From NCBI GenBank assembly GCA_014796735.1, contig JAAVIG010000183.1:1-12458 (forward strand): a stretch of DNA of 12,458 nt. The letters run 5' to 3'. A program made the position numbers and the translations under genes. Source of the stretch: Oscillospiraceae bacterium (GTDB lineage Bacteria; Bacillota; Clostridia; Oscillospirales; Ruminococcaceae). The notes under the pieces were generated by a model. That model worked only from the letters and a program-made list of their open reading frames with translations, was not told the origin of the DNA and searched no databases. Of the stretch, positions 7,294 to 12,458 are shown in pieces. How positions within the stretch are numbered: position 1 is the first letter of the stretch; each line of letters starts with the position of its first letter.

Positions 7294-8082
7294 TCATTTT
7301 ATATTCTTCTTTCTTCCCATTAAAGAAACCGATTCGCCCATTTGTAAATCCAAATTGCCCCGCATGTTGTAAATATTGTTCAAAAACAGTTCAGCCGATT
7401 GTTCCGCAGCCGCTTCTTTGGTCTCCCGTTTTTCTGTCTGCTTCGCAATAACCGCATAATAGCTCGGCGCGTCCTCATTAACACGCTGCACACCGCCGTA
7501 GCTTACACGCTGATATTCAACCTCGCCGTCTGCGCTGACTGTGGCTATAATACACGCGTCAGTAGTTGTACTTTCATATGTTATATCGCCCCATTGATAC
7601 GTAATTGATTCACGCATATCGTCAAGCACGCCGGGATACAGATTTTTACTTAAATCTGTCATTATTTTGTTGTAAAAATCTTCATCTCTATTCATTCTCT
7701 CAATCGCTTCGGGACTTATCAGAATTGAAATTCCGTTTTGCTTCACAAAATTCAATGCGTTCTGCACCTTAGGATCAAGCGGGTTTGTAGGAACCGAGCC
7801 TGTTAATTTAATTCTCTGCAAATCCTCAAGAGTACAATTTTCATCAAAAACCTTATCTTTTGGAAAATCAGGTCTGTCCCAGCCCTCCACTTTTGATGTA
7901 TCAATATCGTTAACTGCACAGTTTTTAAAAATTCCCTTAAAATAATTCTTTAATAAATCATAATTTGTGGTTAAGCTTTGTGATAATATTTCTCCAAATG
8001 GTTGGTCTATTTTGTCGGGGCAGTCGGTCTCGTAAAGGTCGTAATCAAATATGACAGTATCAGGATTTACTTTTGAGAGCAT
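7294..8082 (-). CDS. Unrecognised 262-aa protein, first gene of the wall-related operon
   Basis: I do not recognise a family. The product starts MLSKVNPDTVIFDYDLYE and seems soluble, with no signal peptide or membrane span. Around residues 105-145 is a stretch that looks folded: an amphipathic helix, then GISILISPEAIERM and DFYNKIMTDL. A beta-rich part follows (about 160-200, ITYQWGDITYES, then GEVEYQRVSYGG), and the end is a charged Ala/Glu-rich helix (about 215-240). The start is placed at 8082 and not at an upstream in-frame ATG (8115) because GAGGTGA (8088-8094) lies 5 nt before it, and because the upstream ATG overlaps the promoter-proximal palindrome. Its base composition is more A/T-rich than the genes downstream. 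It is the promoter-proximal gene, 24 nt ahead of the hydrolase. Confidence 0.75.
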   Translation of the reverse strand: MLSKVNPDTVIFDYDLYETDCPDKIDQPFGEILSQSLTTNYDLLKNYFKGIFKNCAVNDIDTSKVEGWDRPDFPKDKVFDENCTLEDLQRIKLTGSVPTNPLDPKVQNALNFVKQNGISILISPEAIERMNRDEDFYNKIMTDLSKNLYPGVLDDMRESITYQWGDITYESTTTDACIIATVSADGEVEYQRVSYGGVQRVNEDAPSYYAVIAKQTEKRETKEAAAEQSAELFLNNIYNMRGNLDLQMGESVSLMGRKKNIK

Positions 8083-8087
8083 AACAG

Positions 8088-8094
8088 TCACCTC
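8088..8094 (-). promoter_or_regulatory. Ribosome binding site that fixes the start of the 262-aa protein
   Basis: GAGGTGA on the minus strand ends 5 nt before the ATG at 8080-8082. The alternative ATG at 8113-8115 has no comparable site and lies only about 12 nt after the expected transcription start, which favours the shorter protein. Confidence 0.75.
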
Positions 8095-8112
8095 AATCAA
8101 AAATCGGCATTG

Positions 8113-8130
8113 CATATGGCATGCCCTATG
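8113..8130. promoter_or_regulatory. Near-perfect 18-bp palindrome over the transcription start (candidate operator)
   Basis: The sequence CATATGGCATGCCCTATG is its own reverse complement except for one mismatched pair (positions 8117 and 8126), centred between 8121 and 8122. It begins 3 bp downstream of the -10 box of the minus-strand promoter, so it covers the expected start near 8127. Dyads in this place often bind a dimeric repressor. As RNA, an alternative short stem (8106-8110 with 8121-8125) is also possible. No regulator gene is visible in the window. Confidence 0.45.
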
Positions 8131-8133
8131 TAT

Positions 8134-8162
8134 ATTATATATCCCTATTTTTTGTTTGTCAA
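8134..8162 (-). promoter_or_regulatory. Consensus sigma-A promoter of the eight-gene operon
   Basis: On the minus strand TTGACA (8157-8162) is followed after exactly 17 bp by TATAAT (8134-8139), a perfect match to the housekeeping consensus. The start is expected near 8127, giving a leader of about 45 nt before the ATG at 8082. It is the only strong promoter seen upstream of the genes from 8082 down to 492, though internal promoters cannot be excluded. Confidence 0.85.
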
Positions 8163-8243
8163 GGAAAAAAGGTATAATTAACCTTTATTATGCCCATTTT
8201 ATCCCAACAAACGAAAATTTACCCTTTTATTTTCTTACGCAAA

Positions 8244-8275
8244 TTATCCCCCGAATATGCAGGTTCGGGGGATAA
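8244..8275 (-). terminator. Perfect 12-bp hairpin, probable terminator of the lepA-hemW operon
   Basis: Bases 8244-8255 pair perfectly with 8264-8275 (core CCCCCGAA with TTCGGGGG), leaving an 8-nt loop. Read leftwards the stem is followed only by a short T-run (TTT, then GCG), so it is a weak-tailed terminator. On the + strand an A-rich sequence follows and no termination is expected. It lies between hemW and the next operon's promoter, where a terminator is needed. It could instead be an RNA stability stem. Confidence 0.55.
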
Positions 8276-8472
8276 AAGAGAAGAATTTTATTGAAACGGC
8301 AAACCGTAATGTTTTGACGTAGAGATTTCCTCCCGCAATACTTCACAAGAAGAAATCCTCTACTAAGGTATGGCTTTATTATATATGCCCAAAGTGTTGA
8401 AATTATGACGGTAATATATTTGTTATTAAAAAGTAATCTGAACAGCAGCGGAAAATGTAAAAAAACGTAGGT
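8276..8472. other. Non-coding stretch downstream of hemW with an imperfect hairpin
   Basis: About 200 bp without a credible gene. The main structure is an 11-bp stem with one bulge: 8319-8329 (GTAGAGATTTC) with 8352-8363 (GAAATCCTCTAC), base 8357 bulged, and within its loop a small CTTC/GAAG stem (8341-8352) that would compete for one base. A second small stem is ACGG-CAAA-CCGT near 8297-8308. The rest is A/T-rich. It may be the 3' untranslated part of hemW mRNA or a small RNA; no promoter of its own was found. Confidence 0.35.
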
Positions 8473-9540
8473 TTAATACCCCAGAATTTTTCCTATAACC
8501 GTATTTGAAATCAAAAAGCCCTCCGCCGTTAATGAAATATTGTTATCCTTACGGGAAACAAGACTTGACGGAAGCCCCTTTGCCGCTTCAACCGCCGCGT
8601 TAACGTCGCCGCCTCGCTTTTCGTATTCCTTTAAGTCAAGCCCCTCCGACAGCCTTAGCCTTAACATCGCGTATTCCTCATATCCCGCGGGAGCTTCCTC
8701 CTCAATCTCCGTTTTCTGAACATTAACGCTCAAAAACTCCTCCAAATCCCTTTTTACAAAAAATCTTTTACCGTTCTGATAGGAATGTGCGGCGGGGCCT
8801 ATCCCCAGATACTCCTCACAGTTCCAGTATTTTAAATTATGCCTGCACGAAAAGCCGTCCTTTGCGAAATTGCTTATCTCGTACTGCTTAAATCCCTTTG
8901 CTTCAAGAAGTCCGACAGTATTCAAATATATATCGCATACCTCGTCCTCGTCGGGCAGATTAAGCTTAGCTTTCGCAAAAGGCGTGTTTTCCTCTATTTT
9001 GAGCATATAGGCGGAAATATGGGTCACGGGCAGTCCCGAAAGCCGGTTAACGGTGTTTTCAACGCTTTCCCAATCCTGTCCCTCCGTTCCCAACATTATA
9101 TCAGCAGAAATATTGTCAAAGCCGCAGCTGAAAGCAAGCTCTATTGCCTTTACGGCTGTTTCCGCATCATGTCTTCGCCCAAGCTTTTTTAACTCATTGC
9201 CGTTAAGACTTTGAACCCCGAAGGATATTCGGTTTACTCCCGCTTTTTTTAACGCGTCAAGCTTTTCTCTGTCGGTACAGCACGGGTTTGCTTCAACGGT
9301 TATTTCCGCGTTTTCGGCAATATCAGCCGCTTTAAGTATCTCGCATATTTCTTTCCAAAGCAAAATCGGTGTACCTCCGCCGAAATACACCGTGTCAAAT
9401 TTGCCGCCGTAATATAAAAGATTGTTTATAACGGCTGTTTTGTACCTTTCTGCCGTTTCGTTCTCATATCTTACCGAATAAAAATCACAGTAAGGACATT
9501 TGGAGAGGCAAAAGGGGATATGAACATAAAGACCTGCCAT
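8473..9540 (-). CDS. hemW: Radical SAM heme chaperone HemW (formerly called HemN-like)
   Basis: The 355-aa protein starts MAGLYVHIPFCLSKCPYCDF, giving the CxxxCxxC motif (C11, C15, C18) that binds the 4Fe-4S cluster. The residue after YC is Asp and not the extra Cys of true coproporphyrinogen oxidase HemN (CxxxCxxCxC), which points to HemW. Other family motifs are YFGGGTP, ITVEANP, NRISFGVQSL, SADIMLG, ISAYML, QYEISNFA and the late CRHNLKYW followed by YLGIGPAAHSY. HemW binds heme and is thought to deliver it to membrane cytochromes; it does not make porphyrin. The ATG follows AAGGA by 8 nt and lies 17 nt after lepA, the usual lepA-hemW order of Firmicutes. The hrcA-grpE-dnaK genes that often follow are absent here; a hairpin and a new operon come next. 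Confidence 0.95.
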   Translation of the reverse strand: MAGLYVHIPFCLSKCPYCDFYSVRYENETAERYKTAVINNLLYYGGKFDTVYFGGGTPILLWKEICEILKAADIAENAEITVEANPCCTDREKLDALKKAGVNRISFGVQSLNGNELKKLGRRHDAETAVKAIELAFSCGFDNISADIMLGTEGQDWESVENTVNRLSGLPVTHISAYMLKIEENTPFAKAKLNLPDEDEVCDIYLNTVGLLEAKGFKQYEISNFAKDGFSCRHNLKYWNCEEYLGIGPAAHSYQNGKRFFVKRDLEEFLSVNVQKTEIEEEAPAGYEEYAMLRLRLSEGLDLKEYEKRGGDVNAAVEAAKGLPSSLVSRKDNNISLTAEGFLISNTVIGKILGY

Positions 9541-9557
9541 TTAATATATCCTTAATC

Positions 9558-11372
9558 TTATTCGTCAAGCTTCAAAACCGCCATAAAGGCTTCCTGAGGA
9601 ACGGAAACCGTGCCTAACTGTCGCATGCGCTTTTTACCCTCTTTCTGCTTTTCAAGCAGCTTTTTCTTTCTTGTAATATCGCCGCCGTAGCACTTGGCAA
9701 GAACGTCCTTGCGCAAAGCCTTGATAGTTTCTCTCGCTATTATCTTTCCGCCTATCGCCGCTTGAATAGGCACTTCAAACAGCTGACGGGGAATATTTTC
9801 CTTAAGCTTTTCGGTGATACGCCTTGCCCTCGGATACGCCTTGTCGGTGTGAACGATAAAGGAAAGCGCGTCCACCACGTCGCCGTTAAGCAGAATATCC
9901 AGCTTAACAAGCTTAGAGGGCGCAAAGCCGATTATCTCATAGTCATAGCTTGCGTAACCCCTTGAACGGGACTTCAAAGCGTCAAAGAAATCGTATACTA
10001 TTTCGTTTAAGGGCAGCTCATAGTGAATATCCACGCGCTTTTCGTCAAGGTACTTCATATCCTTGAATACTCCGCGTCTGTCCTGACACAGCTCCATTAT
10101 ACTTCCCACAAACTCGGAGGGCGAAAAGATATGCGCGCAGACCATAGGCTCTTCCGCAAGCTGTATTTCCGCCACATCGGGGTAATTGGTGGGGTTATCT
10201 ATCATCATTACCTCGCCGTTTGTCTTGGTTATGCGGTACACTACCGAAGGAGCGGTAGTGATAAGGTCGAGGTTATATTCTCTTTCAAGGCGTTCCTGTA
10301 TTATATCCATGTGAAGCAGTCCCAAAAAGCCGCAGCGGAAGCCGAAGCCCAGCGCGATAGAGGTCTCGGGGTCAAAGGATAACGAAGCGTCGTTAAGCTG
10401 AAGCCTTTCAAGAGCGTCTCTTAAATCACCGTACTTTGAACCGTCGGCGGGATAAATACCGCTGAACACCATTGGATTAACGTTTCGGTAGCCAGCCAAA
10501 GGCTCTTCCGCGGGATTTTCCGCAAGCGTTACCGTGTCGCCCACCTTTGTGTCTCCGATAGATTTAATGGAAGCCGCGATATATCCGACCTCGCCCGCTC
10601 TTAACTCCTCGGCCGAGATAAGCTCGGTAGCCCCCATATAGCCAAGCTCGGTGACCTGAAACTCCGCGCCCGTAGCCATCATGCGTATTTTGTCCCCAAG
10701 CTTTACCGTTCCCTCTTTTACTCTGATATGGACGATAACGCCCTTATATGCGTCATAGTAGCTGTCGAAAATAAGTGCCTTAAGCTTAGCGTCCTTATCA
10801 CCCTTTGGCGGAGGAACGCACTTTACTATCTGCTCCAGAACGGCTTCGATATTTATCCCCATTTTAGCGGAAATACAGGGAGCATCATCGGCGGGTATGC
10901 CTATAACGTTCTCGATCTCCTCCTTTGCCTCCTCGGGACGTGCGGAGGGCAAATCAATCTTGTTTATTACCGGCACTACCTCCAAGTCCTGTTCTATGGC
11001 AAGATAGGTATTAGCCAAGGTCTGCGCTTCTATTCCCTGCGAAGCGTCAACAATCAGTATCGCGCCCTCGCAGGCGTTAAGGGAGCGTGACACCTCGTAG
11101 TTAAAGTCAACATGCCCGGGAGTATCTATAAGGTTAAACACATAGTCGTTTCCGTCCTGCGCCTTATAGCTGAGCCTTACCGCTCTCGCCTTTATGGTTA
11201 TCCCTCTTTCCCGCTCCAGCTCCATATTGTCAAGGAGCTGTTCCTCCATATCGCGGTGAGCGACAGTTTTGGTAAGCTCCAGAATACGGTCGGCAAGAGT
11301 GGATTTGCCGTGATCTATATGGGCGATTATGCAGAAATTTCTGATATTGTTCGGATAATTGCCGAGTTCCAT
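9558..11372 (-). CDS. lepA: Elongation factor 4 (LepA), ribosomal back-translocating GTPase
   Basis: The 604-aa protein is full length. The G domain has AHIDHGKST (17-25), the switch I region around RERGITI, DTPGHVDF with H87, and NKID (137-140). Beta-barrel and EF-G-like domains follow, with GFGFRCGFLGLLHMDI. The LepA-specific C-terminal domain contains IPRQLFEVPIQAAIGGK and ends with KRMRQLGTVSVPQEAFMAVL. LepA binds the ribosome and affects translocation and 30S assembly; it is usually dispensable in rich growth. AAAGGAA lies about 11 nt before the ATG. It is 45 nt after the amidase gene, with no obvious promoter in that gap, so transcription probably arrives from 12266-12294. No unusual residue was seen. 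Confidence 0.98.
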   Translation of the reverse strand: MELGNYPNNIRNFCIIAHIDHGKSTLADRILELTKTVAHRDMEEQLLDNMELERERGITIKARAVRLSYKAQDGNDYVFNLIDTPGHVDFNYEVSRSLNACEGAILIVDASQGIEAQTLANTYLAIEQDLEVVPVINKIDLPSARPEEAKEEIENVIGIPADDAPCISAKMGINIEAVLEQIVKCVPPPKGDKDAKLKALIFDSYYDAYKGVIVHIRVKEGTVKLGDKIRMMATGAEFQVTELGYMGATELISAEELRAGEVGYIAASIKSIGDTKVGDTVTLAENPAEEPLAGYRNVNPMVFSGIYPADGSKYGDLRDALERLQLNDASLSFDPETSIALGFGFRCGFLGLLHMDIIQERLEREYNLDLITTAPSVVYRITKTNGEVMMIDNPTNYPDVAEIQLAEEPMVCAHIFSPSEFVGSIMELCQDRRGVFKDMKYLDEKRVDIHYELPLNEIVYDFFDALKSRSRGYASYDYEIIGFAPSKLVKLDILLNGDVVDALSFIVHTDKAYPRARRITEKLKENIPRQLFEVPIQAAIGGKIIARETIKALRKDVLAKCYGGDITRKKKLLEKQKEGKKRMRQLGTVSVPQEAFMAVLKLDE

Positions 11373-11417
11373 TATTTTAATGTTCCTTTCCGTAAAGAAA
11401 ACTGTTTTTGCTTACTG

Positions 11418-11906
11418 CTACTGCTGTCCCCTTACACCCGAAATGTGTATTAGCCTTGCCGCCTGATAATTATAGGTGTCCAATGGGCGGTCAAAAGAAT
11501 CGTTGGAATGAGAAGCGATAAGTATATTCCGTGGAGTGGGAAACAGTATTATTCTTGTTATGATAAGGGTATGGGCGTAATTTATCCCGTCAAAGGAAAG
11601 CTGGATAACATCGCCGATCTGAGCCAAAGCCAAGGGAAGCTCCGAGCCGTAAGGCCCGTTTCCCTCGTTGGTTGTAAGAAAATTGTAGAGATACTGAACG
11701 CCTGTCCAAGCCGCGCTTCTGTCGTCGGGGCTTATGTAGTACCAGCCGAAATCGGGAGTGTAATTCATAACGCCGCTTCCCGCGTACAGGCACTGGGACA
11801 CAAAATTTGTGCAGTCGCCGCCTATCTCGTCAAAGGTGTAATATTCGAAAAAAAAAAAAAAAGCCCACTCTCTTGCGTAATCTACGGCTTGCTGACGGTT
11901 GTACAT
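11418..11906 (-). CDS. Amidase_6-type cysteine amidase (probable peptidoglycan-active enzyme)
   Basis: The 162-aa protein matches the putative amidase domain found in clostridial and bacillar wall or spore proteins: NRQQAVDYAREWA at the start, GGDCTNFVSQCLYAGSG with predicted nucleophile C32, then WYY, SAAWTGVQYLYNFL, GDVIQLSF, YAHTLII with H112 and ASHSNDSF with a likely third residue near 133-136. The fold is NlpC/P60-like. It is a single domain with no signal peptide or membrane span, so it is either cytoplasmic or released by an unseen route. Residues 16-20 are five Phe encoded in a 15-base T-run, in a place where relatives usually have a mixed, charged segment. GGAGG lies 7 nt before the ATG, partly inside a hairpin. 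It is 71 nt downstream of the 86-aa gene. The wall substrate is inferred from the family. Confidence 0.88.
   Translation of the reverse strand: MYNRQQAVDYAREWAFFFFFEYYTFDEIGGDCTNFVSQCLYAGSGVMNYTPDFGWYYISPDDRSAAWTGVQYLYNFLTTNEGNGPYGSELPLALAQIGDVIQLSFDGINYAHTLIITRIILFPTPRNILIASHSNDSFDRPLDTYNYQAARLIHISGVRGQQ
11848..11862. repeat. 15-base homopolymer (A on +, T in the coding sense) inside the amidase gene
   Basis: The run encodes the end of Ala15 and Phe16-Phe20 of the amidase. Runs this long slip during replication and transcription, and are also a common place for sequencing errors. A one-base change would shift the frame before the catalytic Cys and inactivate the protein. Confidence 0.95.
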
Positions 11907-11915
11907 AAAAATTCC

Positions 11916-11945
11916 TCCATATATCTTTTTATTGGAATATATGGA
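11916..11945 (-). promoter_or_regulatory. Inverted repeat in the amidase leader that overlaps its ribosome binding site
   Basis: In the transcript, TCCATATAT (11937-11945) can pair with ATATATGGA (11916-11924) around a 12-nt loop. The 3' arm includes the first GGA of the GGAGG that serves the ATG at 11906. A closed stem would hinder ribosome entry. The stem is 9 bp and mostly A-T, so it would be only marginally stable. Confidence 0.4.
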
Positions 11946-11977
11946 AAAATCGGCGCAGGTATACTCAAAAATTAAAA

Positions 11978-12238
11978 TTACGCTTCGTCCTTTTTAAACG
12001 ATTTATATTCCGCCGTAAGGTATTCGTTTATATCGTACAGCGACTGCTCGTTAAGCGGAAATTCCTTTTCGGTAATATTCTTCGCAAGCTCAAAGCATAT
12101 ATCCTCTGTCCAGTAATAAACCTTAAGCTCCTCGCCGCCCGATACTATAAATCTGAAATCCTTTTTGCTTCCCTTAAAGGAATTTTTGGATAAAAAATAA
12201 TCAACGCCGGGTAAGTCCCAGCTTCCGTATTTAAGCAT
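11978..12238 (-). CDS. Small protein of unknown function, 86 aa
   Basis: I do not recognise it. It begins MLKYGSWDLPGVDYFLSK and is soluble and charged, with beta-strand-like stretches (DFRFIVSGG, ELKVYYWTED) followed by probable helices (CFELAKNITE, LYDINEYLTAEYKSF). Reality is supported by GGAG 7 nt before the ATG, a good sigma-A promoter about 28 bp further upstream, and the tight lead into the amidase gene (71 nt). It has no signal peptide or membrane segment. It could be a small cytoplasmic accessory protein; co-transcription with the amidase and lepA is the only functional hint. Confidence 0.75.
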   Translation of the reverse strand: MLKYGSWDLPGVDYFLSKNSFKGSKKDFRFIVSGGEELKVYYWTEDICFELAKNITEKEFPLNEQSLYDINEYLTAEYKSFKKDEA

Positions 12239-12265
12239 TTTATATCTCCGTAAGCTTTTTAGTAA

Positions 12266-12294
12266 ATGATACCATAATAAGCTAAAGTTGTCAA
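12266..12294 (-). promoter_or_regulatory. Sigma-A promoter of the 86-aa, amidase, lepA, hemW operon
   Basis: On the minus strand TTGACA (12289-12294) is followed after 17 bp by TATCAT (12266-12271), one mismatch from consensus. The start is expected near 12259, leaving a leader of about 20 nt before the ATG at 12238. No other promoter of this quality was seen between here and hemW. Confidence 0.8.
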
Positions 12295-12337
12295 GAAATT
12301 TTATTTTTTCTGATTTTCTCAGTCGGCGAAATGCCTT

Positions 12338-12418
12338 TTTAAAATTGCGTTTTATAATATGATGTTCTTGTTTGCAACAAGGGGGCGTACTTTGCTTAAA
12401 ACTGCGCTTTATGTAATG
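12338..12418. repeat. Imperfect 24-bp direct repeat, 57 bp apart, flanking a palindrome
   Basis: Copy 1 (12338-12361) and copy 2 (12395-12418) agree at 18 of 24 positions, including TTAAAA, TGCG and TTTAT. Between them lies the perfect 6-bp stem CTTGTT-TGC-AACAAG (12367-12381), followed by GGGGGCG. Two overlapping stems lie just beyond, 12429-12442 and 12439-12455. This arrangement fits a dispersed non-coding repeat or a structured leader. Copy 1 contains TATAAT (12353-12358), but no fitting -35 box was seen 16-18 bp upstream. Confidence 0.5.
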
Positions 12419-12458
12419 TTTTCTTTTAACTCGGAAGCGAGTGCAGTATGCGCTCCCG
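12392..12458 (+). CDS. Possible start of a + strand gene cut by the window edge
   Basis: From a TTG at 12392-12394 the frame is open to the window end (22 codons, MLKTALYVMFSFNSEA and onward). A GGGGG lies 6 nt upstream and could act as a ribosome site. Against it, the stretch coincides with imperfect repeats and two hairpins, there is no good promoter, and 22 codons cannot show coding character. A non-coding repeat is at least as likely. Confidence 0.18.
   Translation, partial: MLKTALYVMFSFNSEASAVCAP

Noticed and set aside
8083..8275. A + strand small gene covering part of 8051-8275
   Set aside because: It overlaps the start of a real minus-strand gene, its promoter and a hairpin, and lacks a ribosome site.
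11930..11965. Sporulation sigma-E-like promoter before the amidase gene
   Set aside because: Sequences resembling both boxes exist (GTATACCT and CATATATT on the minus strand), but the 12-13 bp spacing is too short and the -10-like part is explained by the inverted repeat.
11508..11975. A 155-codon open frame on the + strand opposite the amidase gene
   Set aside because: It is antisense to a clearly recognised amidase, has no plausible ribosome site and resembles no family. Other + strand frames opposite lepA, ddl, murF and apgM (for example 10728-11090, 3092-3460 and 811-1080) were dropped for the same reasons.
12353..12358. TATAAT on the + strand as a promoter for the right-edge frame
   Set aside because: No sequence near TTGACA lies 16-18 bp upstream, and the motif falls within the direct repeat.

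Overview
The window looks like a chromosomal segment of a Gram-positive, low-to-moderate GC clostridium, probably from the Oscillospiraceae/Ruminococcaceae. The evidence is inferential: strong AGGAGG-type ribosome sites, near-consensus sigma-A promoters, a lepA-hemW pair, Firmicutes-type cell-wall genes, and at the left edge the tail of a protein with a CBM26-like starch-binding domain typical of gut starch degraders. No species can be named. No phage, IS element, CRISPR array, tRNA or rRNA was seen.

Layout. (1) Positions 1-420 (+) hold the C-terminus of a probable secreted amylase-type protein. It ends at a strong 15-bp hairpin (435-475) that can serve as a two-way terminator for the converging genes. 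(2) Positions 492-8082 (-) hold eight tightly packed genes read right to left: an unrecognised 262-aa protein, an alpha/beta hydrolase, a MurF-like ligase with a five-helix membrane domain, a class I methyltransferase, D-Ala-D-Ala ligase, a 72-aa unknown, an RluA-family pseudouridine synthase, and an archaeal-type phosphoglycerate mutase (possibly homoserine kinase). Gaps are 24-54 nt and two junctions overlap (8 nt and 4 nt). A consensus promoter (TTGACA-17-TATAAT, 8134-8162) lies just upstream, with an 18-bp near-palindrome over the expected transcription start. (3) Positions 8083-8472 are non-coding: that promoter, a perfect 12-bp hairpin (8244-8275) and another imperfect hairpin. (4) Positions 8473-12238 (-) hold a second probable operon: an 86-aa unknown, an Amidase_6-type cysteine amidase, lepA and hemW, with a good promoter at 12266-12294. 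(5) Positions 12239-12458 have no secure gene but carry imperfect direct repeats and hairpins, and perhaps the start of a + strand gene.

Function. Ddl makes D-Ala-D-Ala and MurF-type enzymes add it to the peptidoglycan precursor, so the operon core is a cell-wall unit. The unusual part is the MurF homologue: it has the central ATPase and C-terminal domains but lacks the usual N-terminal UDP-MurNAc-binding domain, with about 200 residues of membrane segments in its place. The hydrolase, methyltransferase and 262-aa protein may belong to the same unit, but nothing in their sequences proves it. The second operon joins a translation GTPase and a heme chaperone to a probable wall-cleaving amidase that contains a 15-base homopolymer inside its coding sequence.
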